64,000 nucleotides of DNA from Elgaria multicarinata webbii. Lineage: Eukaryota; Chordata; Lepidosauria; Squamata; Anguidae. Below are positions 1 to 10,114 of the stretch, piece by piece (the first letter of the stretch is position 1; each line of letters starts with the position of its first letter). The notes beneath the pieces were generated by a model. That model was not told where the DNA came from, searched no databases, and saw only the letters and a program-made list of their open reading frames with translations. The translations under genes were made by a program, and so were the position numbers. Location: positions 142,943,197 through 143,007,196 of the forward strand of contig NC_086173.1 in the NCBI RefSeq assembly GCF_023053635.1, given 5' to 3'.

Positions 1-485
1 GACTTTTGAAATGAAGCTGAGGGCTGTTGATTGCCTTAATCCTCACTCCCAGTTGAAACAGAGCTTTACACACAAGCAACCATGTTTGCCCACATTCATT
101 CCTCATTACCTTTGCCTCTATCCCTCCCTTCATTGTTTCTTCTGCTTTCAGAACAATCTGTCAGGATTATAGATTTTATGGTGCAGCATCAGCATTTGGG
201 CCATATTGTACCATACACAAAGATTATGTTTCAAGCAGCCATCTCCAGTTCAGTTCATATATAAAACCTTCTTCTGTCAACAAGCCCAATCCAAATAGTT
301 CCCGTGCTCTGAAAAAGTGGTCAGCCAGCCAATTCTTTTTCTTTCTTTTTTAAAGAGAAGATGACATGCAAATTAATGAAATGAAGCTAGGAATACAAGT
401 TACGGATCAGGTAGCTGGGTTGGCAGAAAAGTTTGGTGAGTGTTTAAAAAAGAAGCAGATGCTCAAGAAGAAAAACAGGCTTATC
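1..485. other. No gene or repeat recognised
   Basis: Ordinary mixed-composition sequence with only short open frames; nothing assigned. Confidence 0.5.
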
Positions 486-728
486 TAGGATGACCATATG
501 AAAAGGAGGACAGGGCTCCTGTATCTTTAGCAGTTGTATTGAAAGGGGAATTTCAGCAGGTGTCATTTGTAGGCATGCAGCACCTGGTGAAATTGACTCT
601 TCATCACAACAGTTAAAGTTGCAGGAGCCCTGCCTAGTGTGACCAGATACAAAAGAGGGCAGGGCTCCTGCAGCTTTAACTGTTGTGATGAAGAGTCAAT
701 TTCACCAGGTGCTGCATGCCTACAATGC
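486..728 (+). mobile_element. Palindromic hAT-type MITE (TAGGGTGACC family), truncated
   Basis: The left arm begins TAGGATGACCATATG, the midpoint is near 645, and the right arm breaks off near 728. Both arms carry changes not seen in most copies: GACTCTTC at 595-602 mirrored by GAAGAGTC at 690-697, and GTAGGCATGC mirrored by GCATGCCTAC. Confidence 0.8.
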
Positions 729-799
729 CCCCCTTCCTCACCACCATTATCTGGGCCACGTAAGCGGTAGGTGAACAAGCAGGCTGCAATGGGAAAGAG

Positions 800-906
800 C
801 AAGAGTTTTATGTATTTTTGTAGTTTTATGTATTTTTGTATTCAATGTTATTCCCCGCCTCGATCCAGAGGGAGAGGCAGATAATAATAATAATAATAAT
901 AATAAA
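800..906 (+). mobile_element. L2-like LINE 3' end
   Basis: TATTCCCCGCCTCGATCCAG then AGGGAGAGGCAG and an AAT repeat is the L2-like 3' terminus found in several copies here. Confidence 0.6.
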
Positions 907-1154
907 TGTCCAGGGGATTCTGAGCCCGTTGGGGTATGGGCCCTCAGCAGGTACTCAATGCCTACCGTTGGAACCGGCCCTGGAGCCCATGTCCAATTCT
1001 TAGGGCCAAACTAGATAAGATGTTGGAAGATCCATGATCAAATCTCCTGCAGCTTTTAGCGCAGCAAATGCAGCTGAGGCATGGGAGGAGAGCATAATTT
1101 GGATCAGGCCCTGGCCCTGTGGGAGGGTATTGGTGTTTACCCTTTCTGTCATGT

Positions 1155-1500
1155 TAGGGTGGCCGCTTATGAATTGCCAAAAAAGAGGAAAAGCATCCTC
1201 GAAAAAGAAGATAAAAGAGGATACAAATTTCCATAAAATATGCAGATGCCAATTTATATGCATAGATGCAAATTTAGAAATTATTATTATAGTACATCTC
1301 TCCATAGTGTGGAAGCCTCTGACCAGGTGACCTGTGTGTCTTGCTCAAACTGCTGCCCAGGTGCTGCTGGTGGGCCACTTAAAGGCCCAGCTCTTCCTTC
1401 TTGATGGTTCTTTATCTTTAAACTGGACTTGGACAGTACTGCCCTTCAAACAGAGGACTGTCCTCTGTAGAAAAAGAAAAAAAGGACACATGGCCACCCT
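1155..1500. repeat. Unnamed dispersed repeat, copy 1 (TAGGGTGGCC ends)
   Basis: Starts TAGGGTGGCCGCTTATG and ends CATGGCCACCCTA. It shares long segments with 3476-3912, such as the CATAAAAT..TGCAGATGC region, GCAAATTTAGA and the CAGGTGACCTG...CTGC..CCAGGTG block. Terminal sequence suggests a hAT-like DNA element; no duplication is clear. Confidence 0.55.
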
Positions 1501-1699
1501 ACATGCAGTTTTCCTGATCTGAATTACCCTGGGCGGGGACACACACAAATAGATATCTGTATGTTTCCCCCTGCATAGGAAATAGCAGTTTGGAGGAGGA
1601 GGAGGGACTTGGATCAGTACTATCCAGTGGTGATAGTGGCCTGGTAATCACATGCAGATAGTCATAAACCTTGTCTTGAAGAGACTGCACAGAGAGTTG

Positions 1700-1840
1700 G
1701 GCCATAGCTAGACCTAAGGTTTATCCCTGGATTGTCCAGGGGTCAAACTTGTTCATCTAGGTGACACACAGGGTATCCAGTGTTTAGGCAGGGGTGAACC
1801 CTGGATGATCCCAGGATAAACCTTAGGTCTAGCTGTGGCC
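1700..1840. mobile_element. PIF/Harbinger-like palindromic MITE, 141 bp
   Basis: Near-perfect inverted repeat from GGCCATAGCTAGACC to its mirror, flanked by TTG (1697-1699 and 1841-1843). A 3-bp duplication starting with T is typical of PIF/Harbinger elements. Confidence 0.75.
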
Positions 1841-2002
1841 TTGGAAACCCTGCAGAAGACGGTGGCTCACAAGCTGTAGCATAATGCAACTGAGCCAGGA
1901 ATGGGAGCAACTTTACAGAGGGCAGTCCTTGAAGGGCTGTCCAGTTTCCAAATGAAGAAGCGTAAAAAAGGAGTTCATGAGCCTTTAAGCGAGGAGTGGG
2001 GA

Positions 2003-2125
2003 ACATGCGGCCCTTCAGATGTTGGACTGCAACTCCATCCACCTTTTGTCATTGGCTGTGCTGGCTAGGAGCTGATGAGAGTTGCAGGCCAAGAACAACT
2101 GGAGGGCCACACATTCCCCATACCT
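2003..2125. repeat. Short palindromic repeat (GTTGGACTGCAACTCC type)
   Basis: GGGGAACATGCGGCCCTTCA and GATGTTGGACTGCAACTCC at the left; GAGAGTTGCAGGCCAAGAAC and AACTGGAGGGCCACACATTC at the right. The family recurs at 36243, 37835 and 39903. Confidence 0.6.
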
Positions 2126-2294
2126 GCTTTCGGCTGACCATCAATAGTTAGCACCCAGACAGCAAACTAAGCAGGCCTACGACACCCATCTTCCCTGCTA
2201 TGGCGAGACACATTGTATTTCTAGTTATATTTAATTCTAAATTTATACACATCTATATGTATAAACATGCTTGCACACATTTAATGCAAATCTT

Positions 2295-2357
2295 GGTCCT
2301 CTTTCTTGGTAATATCGTTCCTCTTTGGGGGTGGGGAGTGAGTAAATGGCCACCCTA
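2295..2357 (+). repeat. End fragment of the TAGGGTGGCC repeat
   Basis: GGTCCTCTTTCTTGG to AAATGGCCACCCTAG resembles the right end of 1155-1500. Confidence 0.35.
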
Positions 2358-3146
2358 GAAGCAACCTACCACTTTCTTGCAAGGTTCCTGGGGTATTTGG
2401 TTAGCCCCCTTTTTCGGAGACAAAAATAAATAAATGCTGAACTTGGCTTGAACTATCATCCTCCCCTGTTCACTAATAGGATTTTCTCCAACGTAACTCT
2501 GTAACTATCCTGTAATCTAATACATATCACAAGAGGTGGGGGGAACTGATCTAATCCTCATGACAGATGTAAACCCGTTTGCCCTATGTTGCAATGCTTG
2601 GCTGATTGAAGCATGGATTTCTGTTGCTGCACCACAGACTCACAAACCACCTCTGGGGCTCCTGAGGAGTGTCAACTCCTACTCAACAGCCTAAGCTCTC
2701 AAGCTCCACCCTTCCTCCCACCCAATTAAAAAAAGTACCGGGATCAGCTCATTCTTTTGCTCTACCCATGTTGATGACTCTCATAATCCAGGACAAACTC
2801 TGGACTGGTTCAAGTGACCATTTTTAGATGGGATGAGTGAATATAGTTTGTGTTTTCTCATTTTGGACAGATAGTGAAGTGGTTTTCATTCTCTCTTTCT
2901 CACACAGCCCACACACTTATTTAAGCCATTTCTCACGTCCTAAAAAAGAGATCTGTAGCGTCTTAAACTTTATCATGGCATGAACCATTTTATGATAGAG
3001 CCCAATTTATCAGTTGTAAACAAAGCAAAACGTCAGGTTAATTCATCTCAGGACTCATCCACATTTCCACACTGGAAATGCAGGTTAAGTGGAGATTGTC
3101 ACAGGATTCAGTATGTGATGAAATGTGAATGCTGAACCACATACAG

Positions 3147-3387
3147 CCAGTGTGGTGTAGTGGCTAAAGTGTTGGACTGTGAGTCAGGAGATCCGGGCTC
3201 TAGTCCCCACTCAGCTGTGGAAACCCACTGGGTGACTTTGAGCCAGCCACAGACTCTCAGCCCAGCCTACCTCACAGGGTTGTTGTTGTGAGGCTAAAAT
3301 GGAGGTGAGGAAGATTATGTACACCGCCTTGGGTTCCTTGGAGAAAAAAAGGCGGGATATAAATTCAATAAATAAATAAAATAAATA
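3147..3387 (+). mobile_element. Sauria-type SINE
   Basis: Head GCCAGTGTGGTGTAGTGGCT with a tRNA-like A box, GATCCGGGCTCTAGTCCCC as B-box region, the conserved CACTGGGTGACTTTGAGCCA body, and the tail CGCCTTGGGTTCCTTGGAGA / GGCGGGATATAAAT with AAAT repeats. The tail resembles the Bov-B 3' end. Sauria SINEs are restricted to squamates, which supports the assignment of the organism. Confidence 0.85.
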
Positions 3388-3475
3388 CTCAGCTCAAACG
3401 TCAAACAACATTTACTGCGCAAATGCTCTTTAGTTCTAGTGGCTTTTCATTGGCTCAGGAAATCTGGGTTAGACT

Positions 3476-3912
3476 TTGAGTGACCACTTATGCCTCTCCG
3501 AAAGAGAAGAAATGCAGCCCCAAAAGAAAGGATGCCAATTTACATAAAATCTGCATGTGCTAATTTGAGAGAGTTCTCGGCACTTTGTGTGAGTTCTACT
3601 GCTAAAGTGGGCCTAAAATCATTTGAATTAAAAAAAGTACTCATATAAATGCAAATTTAGACATAGCTATTGCAGTTAAAACAGAAATGCAGTTTCATAG
3701 TGGGGAAGATTGTGAACAGGTGACCTGCCTGTTCAGTCTGCTATCCAGGTGTTAGCAGTTCATGGGCAATTTCAGAGCCCCTACTGCTCTCCCTTCCTAT
3801 GGCTCTTAATCTTCATATCAGACTTGGGCTGGACATCGCTTCAAATACTTTAAAAAAGAGGATGGTTCTCTGGCAGCACTTCAAATAAAGGATTGTCCCC
3901 TGTAAAAGAGGG
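3476..3912. repeat. Unnamed dispersed repeat, copy 2
   Basis: Collinear with 1155-1500 but longer, with GTGACCACTTATGCC at the left and AGAGGGCACCTGTCCAC at the right. It lies 100 bp upstream of the L1. No open frame. Confidence 0.5.
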
Positions 3913-4010
3913 CACCTGTCCACTCTCTAGCAAGCTGGATAAGTTCATGAGGAATGGCATGATGACTACACTGCCTGAGCAACAGATTTCTCACTTCATC
4001 TGAGTTTCTC

Positions 4011-4028
4011 AAGATGACAATTTGGCTG
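4011..4028 (+). repeat. Left target-site duplication of the L1
   Basis: AAGATGACAATTTGGCTG here is repeated without a mismatch at 10097-10114 directly after the poly-A tail. The first A's are shared with the tail, so the true length is 16-18 bp, typical of target-primed reverse transcription by an L1 endonuclease. Confidence 0.95.
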
Positions 4029-4667
4029 GCCGCCTGAGCAATGGCGGGTTTCTTCTGAGGCTCTAAGCCGCGTTTGCCGGAAAAAGCAATTATCTCTCTT
4101 CTAATGGGCATAAATCTTTGAGCAAACGACAGAAAATGATTATAAAAGTCACAGGAGCTGGAAAAGCGGAGAGATTTGAAGGAGGGAGGTGAGATGATTG
4201 ATATTTAATACAATGTCTTGTAAGCGGCAGCACTGTCGAAACCGAAAGTTAAAGCCTGCGAGGTAGGATGGGCTGAAAGAGCAAACACTGACGCAGTTTA
4301 AAAAGAAGGAATTTGTGCTTGCTGGACATTGATTTGTGTTACAACCTTTCATTCTTATCTCACATGGGAACGATTGAAATGCTGGCTTTGTAAGGTGGAA
4401 GTTGTTGATTGGATTTATTGGCGTGGTGAGAAGGGGGGGAGAGAAGGTGAAAGAAGCTGCATTCGGCATTCGGTGAGGGAGATGTGGGAAGCTGAGAGGC
4501 TGCGAATGATTAAACTGATCCCCTCTAGTGAATGCTGTTGTGAACTGGATATTCCCCCCCCCCTCATGAAGAAAGGAAAAGTGTTTGATATATAACAGAG
4601 AAGCCAGCATAAGTTGCTAAGGAAGCGAGTTACACTCTAAGATTTATGCCCTACCCAGAAGAATCCC
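4029..4667 (+). promoter_or_regulatory. L1 5' UTR
   Basis: About 640 bp between the left duplication and the first ORF1 ATG. L1 5' UTRs carry an internal promoter; here the segment begins with GC-rich sequence, but no specific factor site is assigned. Confidence 0.6.
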
Positions 4668-5731
4668 ATGCCTAACGTTAAAAGAAAGATCAAAAGTTGG
4701 GCAAAGCTTAATATACAAAAAAAGAAAAAGAAAAAAAAAGAAAAAAGAAAAAAAGAAGAAAAAAAAAATAAGAAACCTTCAAATTATATAAAAAAAAAGG
4801 AACTTTCAAATCATAATTTGGCATGCCTCTCCCTCCTGGAAAGGACAGCCCCTGGAGTTGAGCAAGAGGAGGAAGATAAAGACCCAGTTCCTTTGGATAC
4901 AATACCAAATAAAGAAAAAATATGACTGAAGGAGGAGAAAGTGGTAGTAACCCTCCCTCGTTGATGGAGATCAGGCCCATTATAGCTGAAAATAACATTG
5001 TTATATTTTAAAAAAATGGATCAGCATATGAGTGAATTTAGACATTAATTGTGTATTTAGCGGATAAAAAGGTGGAAAATTCGGATAAGATCAAAAAGAT
5101 GGAGGCTAAAGCGGACTTGGACCAGAAGGAATAAGAGGCTATTGAGAAATCAACTAATATACAATTTAAAGAATGGGTACTGTGATCGATTGCCTCGGAA
5201 GATTAATCTAGTAGATCTACTTTTTGAATAAAGCAGCTAAAGGAGTCGCAGGGAGAAGATCTTAAAGAAATCATCGTGAACTGGTTCAAGGAGCTGATGC
5301 CTGATATATCAATAGACGGATTGGATCCGGATCGAGTCCATCGTGGGGGGGGGCAAAACCACAAAGGGGCAAGAGACATTTTGGTGAAATTTGGTAATTA
5401 TTATAAAAAAGAGCAAATTATGAAAGAATTGAGACTTAAGAATCAGATATAATATAAAGGCAAACCAGTGTAAATTTACAATGATCTTTCTCAACGTACA
5501 TTAAATTGGAGACGTAGTCTTAAACTAATAATGGAAACATTAATGAAGAATGAAATTCCTTATGCATGGGGTTACCCGGTTTTTTTAAGATTTACATATG
5601 GGAGGAGGGAACACAGAGTAACCTCATTGGATCAAGGTAAAGATTTGCTGAAGAGGCTGGGTCTGGATGGGGAAGCAGATGGGGCTGGAGTGGGTGGGGG
5701 AGGGAATGAGGCTGGGACATCTGGAGAGTAA
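4668..5731 (+). pseudogene. L1 ORF1 (nucleic-acid-binding chaperone), broken
   Basis: The first 85 codons are open from ATG 4668 and are swollen by an A-rich lysine tract (about 4718-4775). After that several in-frame stops interrupt the frame. The last part, including the open stretch 5531-5731, resembles the C-terminal domain of L1 ORF1p: DILVKF, a YKGKPV-like segment, DLSQRTLNWRR, then YPAKLSF-like FLRFTYGRREH and a KDLLKRLGL end. ORF1p normally forms trimers that coat L1 RNA. As read, this copy cannot make a full ORF1p, so it would depend on another copy. Confidence 0.8.
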
Positions 5732-6024
5732 GAGAATTGTTAATTATGTTTGGAGATAATTGCAAATAAAAATGCTAATATAGAGACCTGCCGGCCAGGC
5801 ACAGCACTGCCTCCCCCCTCCCCCTTTAAAGTAGATGGCTGGAGTACTAGACTCACGGGGATATGGGGGGGGGATTAGAGTGGGGGGGTGGGGAGGGGGG
5901 GAAGGTAGGGGAGGAGGGATTGGGGTAGGAGGGTGGGGGTTTTATGTATGGAGTTTGTGTTTTTATGTAAGCAAGTTTGAACTGCTGAGCACAAGGGATC
6001 GGAAGAGATTTCAAAAGGGTGATT
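5732..6024 (+). other. L1 inter-ORF spacer with G-runs
   Basis: Between the ORF1 stop and the ORF2 ATG lies a strongly strand-biased purine tract (about 5857-5939) with many runs of four or more G, long enough for G-quadruplex structures in the RNA. Human L1 has a much shorter spacer and its G-rich tract is in the 3' UTR. Confidence 0.7.
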
Positions 6025-9000
6025 ATGGATAAAAAGATAAAGGTATCAACACTCAATGTTAAAGGTTTAGGGGCAGTCGTGAAAAGGAAGAGAATAGAAC
6101 AAATGCTTAATAAAGAGGGATCAGATATTATTATGATCCAAGAGACACACCAAGGCTCCGAGAATTCGAATATGATAAAATTAAAGTGGCTAGCCTATTA
6201 TGAAAAGTCATTAGGGACATCAAAAAAAAATGGAGTGGCCACTTTGATTTCAAAAAAAAGTGGGTTTACATTAGAAGAGGTAAAAAAGGATGATAAGGGT
6301 AGATATCTTATGTTAAAAGGTAAAATTGAGGGAAAGGTCTATACTTTGATTAATGTTTATGCCCCAAATGAGAGGCATAGAGAGTTTTTTATAAAGTTGT
6401 TTAAAGAAATAGAAGAATTTAAGGAGGGGTATGTTATATTAGCTGGGGATTTTAATATGGTTATGGATAATAAAAGAGACAGGTCAAATCCCACTAATGT
6501 TGAAAAGAGAAACAATATGACTATATTGAATAAATTAGTAAAAGAAAATGATTATTTAGATTCGTGGCGCTTACTTAACGGGAATAGGCCTGGATTCTCA
6601 TATTTTTCCCCAGTTCATCATACATACTCCAGGATAGATCATATATTTGTTTCAAAAGACTTTGCAACGAGGATTTGTAAAATGGAAATGGGGGTAATAA
6701 AAGTAACTGATCATGCCTTGTTAAGTTTAGAATTTACAGTTAAGAAAGATTATAAAGAGGCATATAGATGGAAGTTGAACACAAAGATATTGAAATACAA
6801 TAAAATAGTAGATAAAATTCGGAAGGAACTGTCGGAGTCATGGGAAATTAATGAAAAAGGAGGAACAGCTGGGTCAGTCATTTGGGACACCATGAAGGCT
6901 GTAGCAAGAGGAATCTGTATTAGAGAAACATGTAGTTTAAAAAGACAACAACGTGCAGAACAGGAAAAGTTAGAGATAGAAATTAAAAACTTGGAGGAAA
7001 GATATTGGCGAAGTAAAGATAAATATAAATTAGTGGAAATACAAGCTAAGAAGAAACAATTAGAAAATTTAAATATAGAAGAGATTCAAAAGAATTTAAT
7101 GTATATGAAAAGGGAATATTTTGAAAACAGTGATAAGAACTCGAGGTTGCTTGCCAAGCTCACACAAAAAGAAAAAGGGAGGAATGGGATAGAAACGTTG
7201 AAAGATAGCCGAGGGAATTATTGTCATGCAATGAAAGCTAAAATAAAAATTTTTCAGGAATTTTATCAGGAATTGTACAAGGGTAAAGAAATTCAACAAG
7301 AAAAGGTGGAGGAGTATATTGGAAGGTTTATAAAGAAGGAAATAAAATCAGAATATAAGGAGTTAATGGAGTCAGTAATAACTCAAAGAGAAGTTGAAGA
7401 GGTTATTGATAAGTTAAAAGTGGGTAAATCACCAGGAGCAGATGGTTTGGGTCCAGAATATTATAAGGTCTTCAAAGATTGTCTAGTTCCAAAATTAATG
7501 GAACTTTATAATAGGATATTATCAGGAGAGAAGATACCTGAATCATGGGAACATTCAGTGATAATTCTGATCCCAAAACCAGATAAAGATTTGACTAATC
7601 CCGATTCTTATAGACCTATTTCTTTAATAAATCAGGATGCTAAAATTTTTACATCTATTATGGCCAAACGATTAAATAAATTCTTGGCAGAATATATAGG
7701 AGCAGATCAATGTGGGTTTGTGGTAGGAAGACATATGCATAATTTAGTGGGTAGAGTTTTAAATGTAATAAATGTAATAAAAAAAGCAAATATTAAGGCA
7801 GGTATTATGGCATTAGATATTTTTAAAGCTTTTGATTGTGTGAGCTGGCAGGCACTAAAGAGTATTATAGATAAATTGGGATTTGGAAATAAATTTAAAA
7901 ATGTAATAGAACAGCTATATTCCCAAAATACGGCGGTAGTGGTGGTAAATGACGGACTTACTGAAAAGATACGACTAGCCAGAGGAACAAGACAAGGATG
8001 TCCGCTCTCGCCGGTCCTGTTTGTAATGGTTATGGAAGTTTTGGCGAAGGCACTAAGGGAGGATGAAGAGTTAGAAGGAATTGGAGAGGTAAGGGAAATA
8101 AAGTTAAACATGTTTGCGGATGACACTTTATTGACCATTAAGAATCCATTAAGAAAGTTAGAAAGAATTAAATATCAGTTGAGGGAATTTGAGGAAATTA
8201 CAGGGTTAAAAATAAATTGGTCTAAATCAGAGATGATGTTGTTTAACTATACCAAGAAGGAAGAAAAGGATTGGGAATTTAAGGGAATGGAATTGAAAGT
8301 TAAGAATGAGATTAAATATTTGGGAATTAAAATTACAAAAAATTTAGAGAATCTTGAAAAGGAAAATTTAACGAGGTTAAAGAAAGAGGTATTAGAGAAA
8401 TTGGAGAAATATAAAAGATTAAATTTATCTTGGTTCGGAAGAATAGCCTTAATAAAAATGAAGATATTAGCTAAAATTAATTTTGTATTTAGAATGTTAC
8501 CTATAAAAATATCAGAAACCGAGATAAAAAGTTGGCAAAATATTATTAATAAATATTGTAATGGAGAAAAGAGAGCAAGAGTGAATAAAAATAATTGGTA
8601 CCTAAGCCAAAAAAAGGGGGGAATGGGTCTCCCAAACATAAAATTATACTACGTAGCAAATAGATTAAGACATGTTGTAGAAGCAATTATGGGAGTAGGA
8701 GATTTATATTGGATGGAAGAAAAAACCATAAATAAGGTAGAGATGAATTTGGAGAATGTTTTTTTTAAAGACGGAGGAAGAAAGTGGGTTGGAAGTATAG
8801 ATAATCCACTCCTGAGGACTCAATGGGAAATTTGGAGTAAATTTAAAGGGAAGCTGCTTCCGAGCAACTCTCCCTTAGCACCGATAATAATGTTAAAGAA
8901 TTTCCCAGAGGATCTAAAGGGTAGATTATGTAAAATATTAAAAGAGAAAAATAAAATAAGATTAAAGGATTGGGTAAGAGATATTAAAACAAGAGAGGAT

Positions 9001-9867
9001 ATGGAAAATTTGTTAAAGGAGAAGAAGCTATCTTGGTTAGAATATGGTCAATTAGAGCAATGGAATAAAAAGTGGATTAAAGATAATAGAATGTGCAGAA
9101 AGATGACGAGGTTTGAAGAATTAGTAGTAAGTAAGGAGGAAGGGAAAGGAGGGAGTATAGTTTCAAAAGGATTAATGAGTGAAATATATAAAATATTGTT
9201 AGAGAAGGAGTTTAGAGAGAATACAGAGAAAATGGTTTGGGAATCAGATTTGAAGATACAAATAGGGCGACAGAGCTGGGAGGGACTATGGAAACAAAGA
9301 GTGTTGAGAAGTTTATCAGTAAGAATAAAGGAGAATTATTTTAAAATTTTATGGAGGTGGTACCTAACCCCGGTTAGATTGAATAAGATAAGTGATCAAC
9401 ATTCAGCAAATTGTTGGAGAGGATGTGGGGAAAAAGGAACGTATTTACATATGTGGTGGCAATGCAAATATGTACAAAGATTATGGAAGATGGTGTTTTC
9501 AGAAATTGAAGAAATAGTGGGAATGAAAATAGAACAAACACCAAAAATAGCATTGCTGTCACTATTTGAAGATATAAAGTGTGGAAAAGGAACTATAGAG
9601 CTGATATCGAGTTTGTTGGTTGCAGCACGATTGATGATAGCTAGGAACTGGAAGATCCAAGGGGAATATTCTATTGAGGAATGGTATAAAGTAGTATGGG
9701 ACATAGCCATTAATGATAAACTGACATGTAATATTAAGTGGAGAAAAGGCGTAACTAAAATAAATGAGTTCGAAGGAATCTGGAAACAGTTCCTAGTGTT
9801 CGTGTTTACTAAGGGAAGTGGGAAACCACCAGCAGAAGAAATGATTAGATTTTGGACTCAAGAATGA
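6025..9867 (+). CDS. L1 ORF2p: AP endonuclease and reverse transcriptase
   Basis: ORF2p nicks target DNA and reverse-transcribes L1 RNA at the nick. The frame is open for 1280 residues from ATG 6025 to TGA 9867, matching the usual L1 length of about 1275. Endonuclease residues are recognisable: Glu40 (QETH), Asp142/Asn144 (AGDFN), Asp205 (RIDHIF), Asp229-His230 (TDHAL); the last two positions coincide with human L1. Reverse transcriptase motifs include SPGADGLGPEYY, YRPISL, GTRQGCPLSPVLF and the catalytic FADD at 697-700. Near the C-terminus C1130, C1134, H1142 and C1147 form the L1 cysteine motif (CGEKGTYLHMWWQC), close to human CGEKGTLLHCWW. No catalytic residue looks lost, so it may be enzymatically competent; that is inference. 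Confidence 0.95.
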   Translation: MDKKIKVSTLNVKGLGAVVKRKRIEQMLNKEGSDIIMIQETHQGSENSNMIKLKWLAYYEKSLGTSKKNGVATLISKKSGFTLEEVKKDDKGRYLMLKGKIEGKVYTLINVYAPNERHREFFIKLFKEIEEFKEGYVILAGDFNMVMDNKRDRSNPTNVEKRNNMTILNKLVKENDYLDSWRLLNGNRPGFSYFSPVHHTYSRIDHIFVSKDFATRICKMEMGVIKVTDHALLSLEFTVKKDYKEAYRWKLNTKILKYNKIVDKIRKELSESWEINEKGGTAGSVIWDTMKAVARGICIRETCSLKRQQRAEQEKLEIEIKNLEERYWRSKDKYKLVEIQAKKKQLENLNIEEIQKNLMYMKREYFENSDKNSRLLAKLTQKEKGRNGIETLKDSRGNYCHAMKAKIKIFQEFYQELYKGKEIQQEKVEEYIGRFIKKEIKSEYKELMESVITQREVEEVIDKLKVGKSPGADGLGPEYYKVFKDCLVPKLMELYNRILSGEKIPESWEHSVIILIPKPDKDLTNPDSYRPISLINQDAKIFTSIMAKRLNKFLAEYIGADQCGFVVGRHMHNLVGRVLNVINVIKKANIKAGIMALDIFKAFDCVSWQALKSIIDKLGFGNKFKNVIEQLYSQNTAVVVVNDGLTEKIRLARGTRQGCPLSPVLFVMVMEVLAKALREDEELEGIGEVREIKLNMFADDTLLTIKNPLRKLERIKYQLREFEEITGLKINWSKSEMMLFNYTKKEEKDWEFKGMELKVKNEIKYLGIKITKNLENLEKENLTRLKKEVLEKLEKYKRLNLSWFGRIALIKMKILAKINFVFRMLPIKISETEIKSWQNIINKYCNGEKRARVNKNNWYLSQKKGGMGLPNIKLYYVANRLRHVVEAIMGVGDLYWMEEKTINKVEMNLENVFFKDGGRKWVGSIDNPLLRTQWEIWSKFKGKLLPSNSPLAPIIMLKNFPEDLKGRLCKILKEKNKIRLKDWVRDIKTREDMENLLKEKKLSWLEYGQLEQWNKKWIKDNRMCRKMTRFEELVVSKEEGKGGSIVSKGLMSEIYKILLEKEFRENTEKMVWESDLKIQIGRQSWEGLWKQRVLRSLSVRIKENYFKILWRWYLTPVRLNKISDQHSANCWRGCGEKGTYLHMWWQCKYVQRLWKMVFSEIEEIVGMKIEQTPKIALLSLFEDIKCGKGTIELISSLLVAARLMIARNWKIQGEYSIEEWYKVVWDIAINDKLTCNIKWRKGVTKINEFEGIWKQFLVFVFTKGSGKPPAEEMIRFWTQE

Positions 9868-10096
9868 TCCCGAGGTGGGGGGTGCACATTTATGTTAAGA
9901 ATGAAGATGTTGTAGTGTGATAAGGCATATGTAATAGTTTTTGATATTTGTACTCAACAATTATTCAATATGTATGCAGCAGATATTTGATGTATTTTTT
10001 TTTCTTATTGTGTTAGTTTCAGTTATATTTTGGAAATGTTTATCTATGTTTATATAGTGTTGAAAATGAATAAAAATTAAAAAAAAAAAAAAAAAA
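9868..10096 (+). terminator. L1 3' UTR, AATAAA and poly-A tail
   Basis: A short AT-rich 3' UTR ends with AATAAA at 10069-10074 and an A run of about 18 bases. There is no G-rich tract of the mammalian type. Confidence 0.85.
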
Positions 10097-10114
10097 AAGA
10101 TGACAATTTGGCTG
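10097..10114 (+). repeat. Right target-site duplication of the L1
   Basis: Identical to 4011-4028 and directly after the A tail of the L1; it marks the 3' limit of the insertion. Confidence 0.95.

Larger units (their letters stand above)
4029..10096 (+). mobile_element. Full-length L1-clade LINE
   Basis: Bounded by an 18-bp perfect duplication. The order is a 5' UTR of about 640 bp, a broken ORF1 (4668-5731), a spacer of about 290 bp with G-runs, an open ORF2 (6025-9867), a 3' UTR with AATAAA at 10069-10074, and a poly-A tail running into the right duplication. The coding strand is A-rich, as in L1 elements. The perfect duplication, long A tail and intact 1280-codon ORF2 point to a recent insertion. 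Restoring one duplication gives an empty site reading on from TTTCTC through the duplication into AGTGACTTGG. Confidence 0.95.

Noticed and set aside
6019-6024. ORF2 start at GTG 6019
   Set aside because: The first ATG in frame is at 6025 and gives the normal L1 ORF2 length; the GTG adds only two codons.
8247-9710. Long minus-strand frames across L1 ORF2
   Set aside because: Antisense shadows of an A-rich coding strand.
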